A stretch of 64,000 nucleotides of DNA, taken from NCBI RefSeq assembly GCF_003600685.1, contig NZ_CP032084.1, positions 6,076,001-6,140,000 on the forward strand, given 5' to 3'. Made by a program: the position numbers and the translations under genes. Source of the DNA: Achromobacter sp. B7. Lineage in GTDB: Bacteria; Pseudomonadota; Gammaproteobacteria; Burkholderiales; Burkholderiaceae_B. Below the pieces are notes generated by a model. That model was not told the origin of the DNA. It saw only the letters and a list, made by a program, of their open reading frames with translations, and made no database searches. Positions within the stretch are counted from its first letter, which is position 1; each line of letters opens with the position of its first letter. Below, piece after piece: positions 1 through 9,267 of this stretch.

Positions 1-45
1 GCGGTGCGGCGCCGAACGCCGTTCAGTCCAACTTGTCGGACTGCC

Positions 46-76
46 TTGAACGCGGGAGGTTTCGGCGCGCTATAGT
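46..76 (+). promoter_or_regulatory. candidate uvrA promoter
   Basis: A TTGAAC -35-like box (46-51) and a TATAGT -10-like box (71-76) are separated by 19 bp and lie about 55 bp upstream of the uvrA start. The match is modest and the spacer is long. No CTG-N10-CAG LexA box is visible in the 129 bp available, although uvrA is SOS-controlled in enterobacteria. Confidence 0.3.
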
Positions 77-129
77 AACAAGTTGGCCTTTGAAACCGCT
101 TAAAAGAGCCTGATGGACACCCGATCGAC

Positions 130-2985
130 GTGACAATACGCATACGGGGTGCACGCACCCACAACCTCAAGAACGTTTCGCTGGACCTGCCGCGCCACAA
201 ACTGGTGGTCGTCACCGGCTTGTCCGGCTCCGGCAAGTCTTCGCTGGCGTTCGATACGCTGTACGCGGAGGGCCAACGACGTTATGTGGAAAGCCTGTCC
301 GCGTATGCCCGCCAATTTCTCCAGCTGATGGACAAGCCGGACGTCGACCTGATCGAAGGGTTGTCGCCGGCCATCTCTATTGAGCAAAAGGCCGCGGGCC
401 ACAACCCGCGTTCCACCGTCGGCACCATTACCGAAATCCACGACTACCTGCGCCTGCTGTATGCGCGGGTCGGCACGCCCTACTGCCCCGATCACGGCCT
501 GCCGCTACAGGCGCAATCCGTCAGCCAGATGGTCGACGCGGTGCTGGGCTGGACGCCCGAAACGCGCCTGGCCGTGCTGGCGCCCATTGCGCGCGGCAAA
601 AAAGGCAGCTTCGAGGACGAATGCGCCAGCTTGCAGGCGCAAGGCTATGTGCGGCTGCGCGTGGACGGCCAACTGATGGAAATCGACGGCATGGCGCCGT
701 TGAAGAAAACCGAAAAGCACGACATCGACGTCGTCATCGACCGGCTGCGCATCAAGCCGGAAAGCAAGCAGCGCCTGGCGGAAAGCTTCGAAACCGCGCT
801 GCAACTGGCGGATGGGCGCGCGCTGGCGCTGGACATGGACAGCGAACACGAGCAGGTGTTCTCCAGCCGCTACGCCTGCCCGGTGTGCAGCCACAGCCTG
901 CCCGAACTGGAACCGCGCCTGTTCAGCTTCAACAACCCGATGGGCGCCTGCCCCAGCTGTGACGGCATCGGCCAGGTGGGCTTTTTCGACCCCAAGCGGG
1001 TCGTGGCCTTTCCTGAACTGAGCCTGGCCGCCGGCGCCATCCGGGGCTGGGACCGCCGCAACGCCTTCACGCATTCGCTGCTGAGCAGCCTGGCGGCGCA
1101 TTACGAATTCGATATTGAAGCCCCGTTTGAAGACCTGCCCGAAGCCCTGCGCGACAAGGTGTTGTACGGGTCGGGCGAAGAAGAAATTTCGTTCCTCTAC
1201 TTGAACGAGAAAGGCCGCAGCACCGTCAAGCGCCACACATTCGAAGGCGTCATCCCGAACCTGGAACGCCGCTGGCGCGAAACGGATTCCGCGACCGTAC
1301 GGGAAGAACTGGGCAAGTACCGCAACATCAAGACCTGCCCGGACTGCGCCGGCTCGCGCTTGCGCCCCGAAGCCCGCAACGTGCTGATCGGCCACGATCC
1401 CCGCGGCGGCGAGCGCCACGGCCAAGCCATTTATGAAGTCGAGGCCATGCCGCTGTCCAGCTGCCTGGCCTGGTTCCGTGACCTGAGCCTGACGGGTGCC
1501 AAGCAGGAAATCGCGCAGCGCATCGTGCGTGAAATCGAGGCGCGGCTCAGTTTCCTGAACAACGTGGGCTTGAACTATCTGTCGCTGGACCGCAGCGCCG
1601 ACACCATCTCGGGCGGCGAGGCCCAGCGCATACGCCTGGCCAGCCAGATCGGTTCTGGTTTGACCGGCGTCATGTACGTGCTGGACGAGCCATCCATCGG
1701 CCTGCACCAACGCGATAACGACCGCCTGATCGGCACCCTGCAACACCTGCGAGACCTGGGCAACAGCGTCATCGTCGTCGAGCACGACGAAGACATGATC
1801 CGCATGGCGGACTGGGTGGTCGACATGGGTCCGGGCGCGGGCGAGCACGGCGGCGAAGTCGTGTCGCAGGGTGATCCTGAAACGGTGCAGCGCGATCCGA
1901 ACTCGCTGACCGGCCAGTACCTGAGCGGCGCACGCGAGATCGCAATTCCACCGCGCCGTCCGGTCAACGACGAACTGCCGTGGCTGACCTTGACCGGCGC
2001 CAGCGGCAACAACCTCAAAGACGTAGAACTGCGCGTGCCGGCCGGCCGCCTTGTCTGCGTCACGGGCGTGTCCGGTTCCGGCAAGTCCACACTGATCAAC
2101 GACACGTTGGCGGTTGCCGTATCGCGCCAGCTGCATCACGCGCAAAGCGAACCCGCCCCCTACGTGTCGATGCAGGGTCTGGAAAATTTCGACAAGATCA
2201 TCAGCGTCGACCAAAGCCCCATCGGCCGCACGCCGCGCAGCAACCCGGCAACCTACACCGGACTGTTCACCCCGATCCGAGAGCTCTTTGCCGGCGTGCC
2301 GGAAGCGCGTACGCGTGGCTATGACCCGGGCCGGTTCAGTTTCAACGTCAAGGGTGGCCGCTGCGAAGCGTGCCAGGGCGACGGCGTGGTCAAGGTTGAA
2401 ATGCACTTTCTGCCTGACATGTACGTGCCTTGCGACGTGTGCCACGGCAAGCGCTACAACCGCGAAACGCTGGAAATCCGCTACCGGGGCCGCAACATCA
2501 GCGAAGTGCTGGACCTGACGGTTGAGCAGGCGCTGGAATATTTCGAATCCGTGCCCGCGATCTCACGCAAGCTGCATACGCTGATCGATGTCGGCCTGTC
2601 TTACATTCGCCTGGGTCAAAGCGCCACCACCTTGTCGGGCGGCGAAGCGCAACGCGTGAAGTTGTCATTGGAGCTGTCGCGCCGCAGCACCGGGCGCACG
2701 CTGTACATCCTGGACGAACCCACCACCGGCCTGCATTTCCGCGATATCGAACTGCTGTTGCAAGTGCTGAACCAGCTGGTCGACAGCGGCAATACCGTGC
2801 TGATCATCGAGCACAACCTGGACGTCATCAAAACGGCGGACTGGCTGATCGACATGGGCCCGGAAGGCGGCGACGGCGGCGGCTATGTCGTGGCACAAGG
2901 CACGCCCGAGGTTGTTGCCAATACAAAGGCCAGCCACACCGGGCAATACCTGGGCAAGCTGCTGCGCCGCAACGCAGGCCGGTAA
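130..2985 (+). CDS. uvrA: excinuclease ABC subunit A (UvrA)
   Basis: This is the damage-recognition ATPase of cytoplasmic nucleotide excision repair; it forms a dimer and loads UvrB. The 951 residues match the usual length of about 940-960. Two ABC modules are complete: Walker [10 protein letters not shown] at 30-38 and GVSGSGKST at 646-654, each with an [12 protein letters not shown] signature and a DEP Walker B. Zinc-binding cysteines are present as C250/C253 with C274/C277 and as C745/C748 with C768/C771. The start is GTG: an in-frame stop lies at 91-93 and no other start codon intervenes, and the N-terminus [10 protein letters not shown] aligns with the family. No clear Shine-Dalgarno sequence precedes it. 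The gene appears monocistronic, with a glutathione S-transferase gene downstream. Confidence 0.97.
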   Translation: MTIRIRGARTHNLKNVSLDLPRHKLVVVTGLSGSGKSSLAFDTLYAEGQRRYVESLSAYARQFLQLMDKPDVDLIEGLSPAISIEQKAAGHNPRSTVGTITEIHDYLRLLYARVGTPYCPDHGLPLQAQSVSQMVDAVLGWTPETRLAVLAPIARGKKGSFEDECASLQAQGYVRLRVDGQLMEIDGMAPLKKTEKHDIDVVIDRLRIKPESKQRLAESFETALQLADGRALALDMDSEHEQVFSSRYACPVCSHSLPELEPRLFSFNNPMGACPSCDGIGQVGFFDPKRVVAFPELSLAAGAIRGWDRRNAFTHSLLSSLAAHYEFDIEAPFEDLPEALRDKVLYGSGEEEISFLYLNEKGRSTVKRHTFEGVIPNLERRWRETDSATVREELGKYRNIKTCPDCAGSRLRPEARNVLIGHDPRGGERHGQAIYEVEAMPLSSCLAWFRDLSLTGAKQEIAQRIVREIEARLSFLNNVGLNYLSLDRSADTISGGEAQRIRLASQIGSGLTGVMYVLDEPSIGLHQRDNDRLIGTLQHLRDLGNSVIVVEHDEDMIRMADWVVDMGPGAGEHGGEVVSQGDPETVQRDPNSLTGQYLSGAREIAIPPRRPVNDELPWLTLTGASGNNLKDVELRVPAGRLVCVTGVSGSGKSTLINDTLAVAVSRQLHHAQSEPAPYVSMQGLENFDKIISVDQSPIGRTPRSNPATYTGLFTPIRELFAGVPEARTRGYDPGRFSFNVKGGRCEACQGDGVVKVEMHFLPDMYVPCDVCHGKRYNRETLEIRYRGRNISEVLDLTVEQALEYFESVPAISRKLHTLIDVGLSYIRLGQSATTLSGGEAQRVKLSLELSRRSTGRTLYILDEPTTGLHFRDIELLLQVLNQLVDSGNTVLIIEHNLDVIKTADWLIDMGPEGGDGGGYVVAQGTPEVVANTKASHTGQYLGKLLRRNAGR

Positions 2986-3029
2986 ATCGACGGGCACCCA
3001 ATCGACGCGCACCGAATCGACGCGCACCT
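2985..3029 (+). repeat. three tandem 15-bp repeats after uvrA
   Basis: Three head-to-tail copies of AATCGACGSGCACCN lie at 2985-2999, 3000-3014 and 3015-3029. Copies two and three differ only in the last base; the first has one further change. The array starts on the last base of the uvrA stop codon and ends 19 bp before the next start codon. Copy number may vary between strains. Confidence 0.85.
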
Positions 3030-3047
3030 TAAGGCAGAAACCGCACC

Positions 3048-3710
3048 ATGTACACCCTGATCATCGGCAACAAGAATTACTCATCGTGGTCCTTGCGGCC
3101 CTGGCTGGCGCTGCGTGCGACGGGCATCGAATTTAACGAGCAAAAGCTCGGGTTCTTCACGGAAGCGTTCACGCGACAAGTGGCGGCGGTGTCGCCCGCC
3201 GGGCTGGTGCCGGTGCTGCTGGACGGCGACTTCGCCGTGTGGGATTCGCTGGCCATCTGCGAATACGTGGCTGAACAGCACCCCGACGCGGCCCTGTGGC
3301 CCAAGGACGCAAAGGCGCGCGCGCGGGCGCGGTCGATTGTGGCGCAAATGCACAGCGGCTTTACGGCGCTGCGCAACACGATGCCCATGAATATCGAAGC
3401 GCATCTGCCGGACATCGACGTGCCCCAGGCCGCGCAGCAAGACATCGAACGCGTGCAAGCCATCTGGCGCGACACGCGCGCCAAGTTCGGCCAGGGCGGC
3501 CCGTTCCTGTTCGGTGAATTTTCGATTGCCGACGCGTTCTATGCACCGGTGGTGTCGCGCTTTACCACCTACAACGTGGCCGCGACGGGCGCCGTGCGCG
3601 ACTACATGGACGCGGTGATTGCGCTGCCCGCCATGCAAGAATGGATGCGCGACGCGCATGCGGAAGCGACGTTCGTGCCGGAAGACGAGCCGTACCGCAC
3701 GCATCGCTGA
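3048..3710 (+). CDS. glutathione S-transferase family protein
   Basis: A 220-residue cytosolic protein with the two-domain GST layout. The N-terminal thioredoxin-like domain (about 1-80) begins YTLIIGNKNYSSWSLRPWLAL, where the SSWSLR motif supplies the likely catalytic serine near the N-terminus, and contains the conserved VPVLLDGD and DSLAICEYV glutathione-site segments. An all-helical C-terminal domain (about 90-210) carries the FSIADAFYAPV signature. GSTs conjugate or reduce electrophiles with glutathione; the substrate cannot be read from the sequence. It lies 62 bp after uvrA on the same strand and may be cotranscribed. Confidence 0.9.
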   Translation: MYTLIIGNKNYSSWSLRPWLALRATGIEFNEQKLGFFTEAFTRQVAAVSPAGLVPVLLDGDFAVWDSLAICEYVAEQHPDAALWPKDAKARARARSIVAQMHSGFTALRNTMPMNIEAHLPDIDVPQAAQQDIERVQAIWRDTRAKFGQGGPFLFGEFSIADAFYAPVVSRFTTYNVAATGAVRDYMDAVIALPAMQEWMRDAHAEATFVPEDEPYRTHR

Positions 3711-3781
3711 ACGGGCACAACTGACGGGCGCAACGGGGCGCGCACCACGGCCCGGCAGCCCGTCAACGCCAGCGGCACCGC

Positions 3782-4927
3782 TTAGCCCATTTCAAACAGC
3801 CGCTTATGCTCGCGAATGGCGTAGCGGTCGGTCATGCCCGCGATGTAATCCGAAATGGCGCGGGCCTGTTCATTGAATGCCTCACGCCGGTAGTCGGGCG
3901 GCAATAGCCGCGGATCATCCAGGAACGCCGCGAACATCTCGCGCACAATGCGGCGCGCCTTCGCGGTCATGCGCAGCACCTGGTAATGCCGGTACAAGTT
4001 GTCGAACAAGAACTTCTTCAGTGCGTCGGCCTCGCGCCGGATTTCGTCCGAGAAACCGGCCAAAGGCGGTGCGCGGCGCACATCATCAACGCTGGTCGGG
4101 GCCGCGTCACGAATGCGAGCCAACGATGTTTGCGTCAGGTCGACAATCAAGGTGTTGATCATGCGGCGGATCGTCTCGGCCACCGCGCGGCGTGGCGCCA
4201 GGCCGGGATAGCGGTCCAGCACCTGGGCATGGTGGCGTTCGAAGATCGACACGTCTTGCAGCTGTTCCAGCGTGATCAAGCCTGAACGCAGGCCGTCGTC
4301 AATATCGTGGTTGTTGTAGGCCACTTCGTCGGCCAGGTTGGCCAGCTGCGCTTCCAGGGACGGCTGCGTGCGGTTCAGGAAACGCTCGCCCACATCGCCC
4401 AGCTGGCGGGCATGCGCGGCCGAGCAATGCTTGAGGATGCCTTCGCGCGTTTCAAAGCAAAGGTTCAGCCCGTTGAAATCCGCGTAGCGCTCTTCAAGCT
4501 CGTCCACCACGCGCAGGCTTTGCAGGTTGTGCTCGAAGCCGCCGGCCTCGGGCGCCAGCTCGCGCATGCAGGCATTCAGTTCGTCCTGGCCGGCGTGGCC
4601 GAAGGGCGTGTGGCCAAGATCGTGCGCCAGCGAAATGGCTTCGGTCAGGTCTTCGGACAACCCCAGGCTGCGAGCCAGTGTGCGCGCAATCTGCGCCACT
4701 TCCAGGCTGTGCGTCAGACGCGTGCGGAACAGATCGCCTTCATGGTTGACGAACACTTGCGTCTTGTATTCCAACCGGCGAAAGGCGCCGGAATGGACGA
4801 TGCGGTCGCGGTCACGCTGAAACTCGGTCCGGTTTTCGGGCGGTGGTTCGGCATAGGCCCGACCGCGCGATTGGGACGGGTCGGATGCGTAGGAAGCCAG
4901 CTCTTTCATCTGCAACACCGTCTCCAT
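3782..4927 (-). CDS. dgt: deoxyguanosinetriphosphate triphosphohydrolase-like HD protein
   Basis: An HD-superfamily dNTP triphosphohydrolase, which hydrolyses dNTPs to deoxynucleoside plus triphosphate. The metal-binding residues H73, H102-D103 ([13 protein letters not shown]) and the following histidine are visible, as is the N-terminal [11 protein letters not shown] motif typical of the class 2 Dgt-like family. The length of 381 residues fits. It is last in the aroK-aroB-dgt operon and starts 5 bp after the aroB stop, so translation is probably coupled. An internal ATG at residue 7 (MKELAS) is an alternative start. Physiological substrate preference is not determinable. Confidence 0.93.
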   Translation of the reverse strand: METVLQMKELASYASDPSQSRGRAYAEPPPENRTEFQRDRDRIVHSGAFRRLEYKTQVFVNHEGDLFRTRLTHSLEVAQIARTLARSLGLSEDLTEAISLAHDLGHTPFGHAGQDELNACMRELAPEAGGFEHNLQSLRVVDELEERYADFNGLNLCFETREGILKHCSAAHARQLGDVGERFLNRTQPSLEAQLANLADEVAYNNHDIDDGLRSGLITLEQLQDVSIFERHHAQVLDRYPGLAPRRAVAETIRRMINTLIVDLTQTSLARIRDAAPTSVDDVRRAPPLAGFSDEIRREADALKKFLFDNLYRHYQVLRMTAKARRIVREMFAAFLDDPRLLPPDYRREAFNEQARAISDYIAGMTDRYAIREHKRLFEMG

Positions 4928-4932
4928 CGCGG

Positions 4933-6009
4933 TTACTGGGTGGTTCGGAACAAGACGGCGCGCACCGCCTCATCCGGGGCCGCGCGCATCAGCGCTTGGC
5001 CTATGCGCGGCATGAGCACATAGCGAATCGAGCCGCCTTCGGTTTTCTTGTCGACCTGCATCAGGTCCAGCCAGCGGTCGGCGCCCAGATCGGGCGCCAC
5101 CACGGGGCAGCCGATAGCCGCCACCAGCGCGCGCACGCGTTCCACGTCGGCTCGCTGGAAACCGGCCACATCGGCCGACAACTCAGCCGCCTGCACCATG
5201 CCGCAACCGACGGCCTCGCCATGCAGCCAGGCGCCGTAGCCCAGCCCCGATTCAATGGCGTGGCCAAAGGTGTGGCCCAGGTTCAGGATGGCGCGCAGGC
5301 CGGATTCGCGTTCATCCTTGCCGACTACCTGCGCCTTCAGTTCGCAAGAGCGGCGAATGGCGTAGGCGACGGCCTGCGGATCCAGCGCGCGCAGTTTTTG
5401 CACGTTGTCTTCGCACCAGGTCCAGAAGTCCGGGTCCAGGATCAGGCCGTACTTGATGACTTCGGCCAAGCCGGCGGACACTTCGCGCGCGGGCAAGGTG
5501 TTCAGCACGTTGGTGTCGATTTCGACAGCCACCGGCTGATAGAACGCGCCGATCATGTTCTTGCCCAGCGGATGGTTCACGGCGGTCTTGCCGCCTACCG
5601 ACGAATCCACCTGGGCTAGCAGCGTCGTGGGCACTTGCACGAAGCGCACGCCGCGCATGTAGACGGCGGCGGCGAACCCGGTCATGTCGCCGATGACGCC
5701 GCCGCCCAGCGCCACCAGCACGCAGCGGCGGTCCAGGCGATGCGTCAGCAAGGCGTCAAAAATCAGGTTCAGCGATTGCCAGTCTTTATAGGCCTCGCCA
5801 TCAGGCAGTTCAATGCGCAGCACGCGCTTGCCCGTGCGGGCCAACGCGGCCTCGGCACGCTCGCCGTACAGGGCGGCCACCGTGGGGTTGGTCACGACCG
5901 CAATCGCGGTGGCGTCGGCGGGAATGCACTGGTCCAGGGCATCAAGGCGGCCGGGGCCGATGTGGATCGGATAGCTTCCGCCCGGGGTGTCGACGTCAAC
6001 AACGTTCAT
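4933..6009 (-). CDS. aroB: 3-dehydroquinate synthase
   Basis: Second enzyme of the shikimate pathway, converting DAHP to 3-dehydroquinate with NAD+ and a divalent metal in the cytosol. The 358 residues include the NAD/substrate segment [11 protein letters not shown], the [19 protein letters not shown] block, the metal-ligand glutamate in the GLAEVIKYG motif, and the metal-binding histidines in GHTFGHAIE and LHGEAVG. Its ATG (6009-6007) overlaps the aroK TGA (6008-6006) in an ATGA arrangement, so the two successive reactions of the pathway branch are translationally coupled. Confidence 0.97.
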   Translation of the reverse strand: MNVVDVDTPGGSYPIHIGPGRLDALDQCIPADATAIAVVTNPTVAALYGERAEAALARTGKRVLRIELPDGEAYKDWQSLNLIFDALLTHRLDRRCVLVALGGGVIGDMTGFAAAVYMRGVRFVQVPTTLLAQVDSSVGGKTAVNHPLGKNMIGAFYQPVAVEIDTNVLNTLPAREVSAGLAEVIKYGLILDPDFWTWCEDNVQKLRALDPQAVAYAIRRSCELKAQVVGKDERESGLRAILNLGHTFGHAIESGLGYGAWLHGEAVGCGMVQAAELSADVAGFQRADVERVRALVAAIGCPVVAPDLGADRWLDLMQVDKKTEGGSIRYVLMPRIGQALMRAAPDEAVRAVLFRTTQ

Positions 6010-6647
6010 ATGCGCTTCTCGAAGGCTTGTAATTGCGGCAGCAGCGCCTTGACCAGCGTGTGAATGGGCATGGCCCCGGTTTCCACGACCAGGTCGGCGA
6101 CTTCTTTATAGAGGGGTTCCCGCAGGGTCATCAGATCCCGCAGGGTGCCGCGCGGGTCGGCGGTGGCCAGCAACGGGCGGTTGCGGTCGCGGCAGGTACG
6201 GCGGAACAATTCGTCCACGCTGGCCCGTAAATAGATGACGATTCCGCGCTCGCGCAGGCGTTGGCGGTTTTCACTTGCCAGGATGGCGCCGCCACCGGTA
6301 GCAAGAATAATGTTGCGCCGTTGGGTACACTCCTCCAAGGCGGCGGACTCTCGGCGACGAAAACCGGCTTCGCCCTCGATTTCGAAGATAACCGGCACCC
6401 GAACGCCGCAACGCGCCTCGAGCTCATGATCCAGATCCATAAACTCGCGCCCCAGCGCACGCGCCAGGCTTCGGCCTATGGTGGTCTTGCCCGCGCCCAT
6501 CATTCCCACCAGGAACACGGGCAGGTCATGCGGCAATGGCACGGTCTTGCCTGTGCACTCGATGGCGCAAGGCACGTGGTCAGGCCCCTGGTCGGAGGGC
6601 GCTGGGTCCGGGTCAGCCTCCGGACATGAGTGGGCGGAAAAGTTCAT
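6006..6647 (-). CDS. aroK: shikimate kinase
   Basis: Phosphorylates shikimate at the 3-hydroxyl using ATP. The Walker A loop GMMGAGKT lies at about 48-55, followed by the shikimate-binding DLDHELE, the FRRRE arginine and the ATGGGA glycine triplet. The protein is 213 residues against about 173 in E. coli; the extra length is a non-conserved Pro/Asp-rich N-terminus of about 40 residues. The start was placed at ATG 6647, the first Met after the open frame leaves the divergent intergenic region. The same frame stays open for about 900 codons upstream, antisense to mrcA, but that part is not protein-like. The true start could be nearer the P-loop. Confidence 0.93.
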   Translation of the reverse strand: MNFSAHSCPEADPDPAPSDQGPDHVPCAIECTGKTVPLPHDLPVFLVGMMGAGKTTIGRSLARALGREFMDLDHELEARCGVRVPVIFEIEGEAGFRRRESAALEECTQRRNIILATGGGAILASENRQRLRERGIVIYLRASVDELFRRTCRDRNRPLLATADPRGTLRDLMTLREPLYKEVADLVVETGAMPIHTLVKALLPQLQAFEKRI

Positions 6648-6761
6648 GTCGGCATTATCACATCTGCCGCCAGTTGCCCGCGCACCACACAGAACAATCT
6701 TGTTACAGAAACCGATCCCTCGCGCTGAGATGGGACCGGAGATACCCGTAAAATCGCCGCG

Positions 6762-9209
6762 ATGAGCAAGCCCCAGAATTCCTCCAAGAAAGACAAGCCC
6801 GCCAAGAGCGGCTCCCCGATCCTGCGATTCTTCGTAAAAACCGGCATCCTCTTTGCCGGCCTGTTCCTGTGCGGCGTATTGCTGGCCGGAATGGCGCTGG
6901 CGCTGGCCTGGCCGAACCTGCCCGACCTGAACGCCATGACGGACTACCGCCCGCGGGTGCCGCTGCGCGTGTACACGGCCGACCGCGTGCTGATCGGGGA
7001 ATTTGGCGAAGAACGCCGCAACGTGCTGCGTTTCAATGAAATCCCCGACGTCATGAAGTCGGCGGTGCTGGCGGCCGAAGACGACCGCTTCTACCAGCAC
7101 GGCGGTATCGACTGGACGGGCGTGGTGCGGGCGGGCCTGACCAACCTGATCAACATGTCCAAGACGCAGGGCGCCAGCACGATCACGATGCAGGTGGCGC
7201 GTAACTTCTACCTGTCGTCGGAAAAGACCTATTCGCGCAAGTTCTACGAACTGCTGCTGACGTTCAAGATTGAGTCCGAGCTGACCAAGGACCAGATCCT
7301 TGAGCTCTATATGAACCAGATCTACCTGGGTCACCGCGCCTACGGTTTCGCCGCCGCGTCGCGCACGTACTTCGGCAAGCCCTTGTCCGAAGTGACCCCG
7401 GCCGAAGCCGCCATGCTGGCCGGCATCCCGAAGGCGCCTTCGCGCTTCAACCCGATTTCGAACCGCCCCCGCGCCGAACTGCGCCAGCGTTACGTGCTGG
7501 GCCGGATGCAGTCGCTGGGCTATCTGACCGAGCCGGAATACAAGCAGGCGATGGCGCAGCCCATCATCATGAAGTCGGCGGAAGGCACGCCGGCGGGCGG
7601 CTATTCGATTCACGGCGAATACGTGGCGGAATTGGCACGCCAGCTGCTCTACAACGTCTACCAGGACAACGTCTATTCGCGCGGCATCAACATCTACACC
7701 ACCGTGCAGTCCAAGGACCAGGAAGCCGCGTATCGCGCCGTGCGCGAAGGCGTGCTGGAATACACGCGTCGCGCGCCCTACCCCGGCCCCGAAGAGCAAC
7801 TGGACCTGCCCCCGGGCACCGAAAACAATCCGGCCGCGCTGGATGAATTCCTGGACGGCGTGTTCGACAAATTCAGCGATAGCGGCGACCTGTTGACCGC
7901 CCTGGTGTTGTCGGCCAGCCCCACCGAAGTGAAGCTGGCGCGCAGCTCGCGCGAGATCATCACCGTCACCGACAAGAAGGTGCTGGGCGTCGTCGCCCGC
8001 GCGCTCAATGACAAGGCCAAGCCCGAACAGCGCATCAAGCGCGGCTCGGTGGTCTACATCCGCAAGTTCGGCGACAACTGGGAAATCATCAACCTGCCGT
8101 CGGTGCAGGCCGCCTTCGTCGCCTTGTCGCCGCAAGATGGCGCCATCCGCGCGATGGTCGGCGGTTTCGATTTCTATCGCGGCAATTTCAACCGTGTAAC
8201 GCAAGCGTGGCGCCAGCCGGGCTCGAACATCAAGCCGTTCATCTACGCGGCCTCCCTGGAGCGCGGCCTGACGCCCGCCACGCAGATTTCCGACCAGCCG
8301 TTCGAACTGACGGCGGCGCAAACCGGCTCGAAGGCCTGGAACCCCAAGAACTACGGCAATCAGTACGAGCCCATGCTGACCTTGCGCCAGGGCCTGTACA
8401 AGTCCAAGAACATGGTGTCGATCCGCATCCTGCAAGCCATTGGCCCGCAGTACGCACAGGACTACCTGACCCGCTTCGGCTTCGACAAGGCACGCCAACC
8501 GGCCGTGCTGCCGCTGGCCCTGGGTGCAGGCAGTGTCACGCCGCTGCAACTGGCCGGCGCGTTCTCGGTATTCGCCAACGGCGGCTACCGCGTCACGCCC
8601 TACCTGATCGACCGCGTCACCGACAGCAGCGGCAAGGTCATCATGCAGTCCAAGCCCGTGGTGGCCGGCGACGCGGCTGCCCGCGCCATCGACCCGCGCA
8701 CCGCCTGGGTCATGGACGACATCCTGCGCGGCGTGGCCACCTACGGCACGGCCGCGCGCGCCCGCGCACTGCTCAAGCGCAACGACATCGCCGGCAAGAC
8801 CGGCACCACCAACGAATCCGTGGACGCCTGGTTCTCGGGCTACACACCGAACCTGGTGGCAACGGCGTGGCTGGGCTTTGACCAGCCCAAATCGCTGGGC
8901 TCGCGCGAGACCGGTGGCGGCGTCGCCATGCCGATCTGGGTCGACTACATGCAAGACGTGCTCAAGGGCGTGCCGGAAGAAAAGCCGCGCCCCCGCCCCG
9001 ATGGCCTGATCGTGGAAAACGGCGAGTTCTACTTCTCTGAATTCCCGCCCGGACAGGCCGTGGCCCGTCTGGGGTTGGCCGAAGCCGACACCCTGGGCGA
9101 GTTCCTGAACGGCCTGGGCGGCAGCAGCAGCCCGGATACGAAGATCAAGGTGGCGCCGGGCGTGGGAACGCAAAACGCGGCTCCGTGGTCGCAGAAGATC
9201 CCGTTCTGA
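6762..9209 (+). CDS. mrcA: penicillin-binding protein 1A
   Basis: Bifunctional class A PBP that polymerises and cross-links peptidoglycan in the periplasm. An N-terminal membrane anchor spans about 24-46. The glycosyltransferase family 51 domain shows EDDRFYQHGGID, GASTITMQVARN and the LELYMNQIYLG motif. The transpeptidase domain has the acyl-enzyme serine S488 in SNIK (SxxK), an SKN motif and KTGT at K679. The 815 residues are typical. It diverges from aroK. The start has no Shine-Dalgarno sequence, and a TAAAAT box lies just 7 bp upstream, so a leaderless transcript is possible. A strong terminator follows immediately. Confidence 0.96.
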   Translation: MSKPQNSSKKDKPAKSGSPILRFFVKTGILFAGLFLCGVLLAGMALALAWPNLPDLNAMTDYRPRVPLRVYTADRVLIGEFGEERRNVLRFNEIPDVMKSAVLAAEDDRFYQHGGIDWTGVVRAGLTNLINMSKTQGASTITMQVARNFYLSSEKTYSRKFYELLLTFKIESELTKDQILELYMNQIYLGHRAYGFAAASRTYFGKPLSEVTPAEAAMLAGIPKAPSRFNPISNRPRAELRQRYVLGRMQSLGYLTEPEYKQAMAQPIIMKSAEGTPAGGYSIHGEYVAELARQLLYNVYQDNVYSRGINIYTTVQSKDQEAAYRAVREGVLEYTRRAPYPGPEEQLDLPPGTENNPAALDEFLDGVFDKFSDSGDLLTALVLSASPTEVKLARSSREIITVTDKKVLGVVARALNDKAKPEQRIKRGSVVYIRKFGDNWEIINLPSVQAAFVALSPQDGAIRAMVGGFDFYRGNFNRVTQAWRQPGSNIKPFIYAASLERGLTPATQISDQPFELTAAQTGSKAWNPKNYGNQYEPMLTLRQGLYKSKNMVSIRILQAIGPQYAQDYLTRFGFDKARQPAVLPLALGAGSVTPLQLAGAFSVFANGGYRVTPYLIDRVTDSSGKVIMQSKPVVAGDAAARAIDPRTAWVMDDILRGVATYGTAARARALLKRNDIAGKTGTTNESVDAWFSGYTPNLVATAWLGFDQPKSLGSRETGGGVAMPIWVDYMQDVLKGVPEEKPRPRPDGLIVENGEFYFSEFPPGQAVARLGLAEADTLGEFLNGLGGSSSPDTKIKVAPGVGTQNAAPWSQKIPF

Positions 9210-9214
9210 CGAAA

Positions 9215-9250
9215 AAAGGCCGGCCTGGATAGGCCGGCCTTTCAGTTTTT
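9215..9250 (+). terminator. intrinsic terminator of mrcA
   Basis: A perfect 12-bp stem (9215-9226 with 9231-9242) encloses the tetraloop GGAT, and TTTTT follows at 9246-9250. The A-run on the left side gives a U-rich exit on the other strand, so it probably also terminates the convergent ABC-transporter operon. Confidence 0.9.
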
Positions 9251-9267
9251 GGGTAGGCCCCGGCGGC

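Noticed and set aside
1..129. Search for a LexA box before uvrA
   Set aside because: No CTG-N10-CAG-like palindrome found in the available sequence; one could lie beyond the window edge.
505..2445. 646-codon minus-strand frame antisense to uvrA
   Set aside because: No recognisable protein features; mirrors uvrA codon bias.
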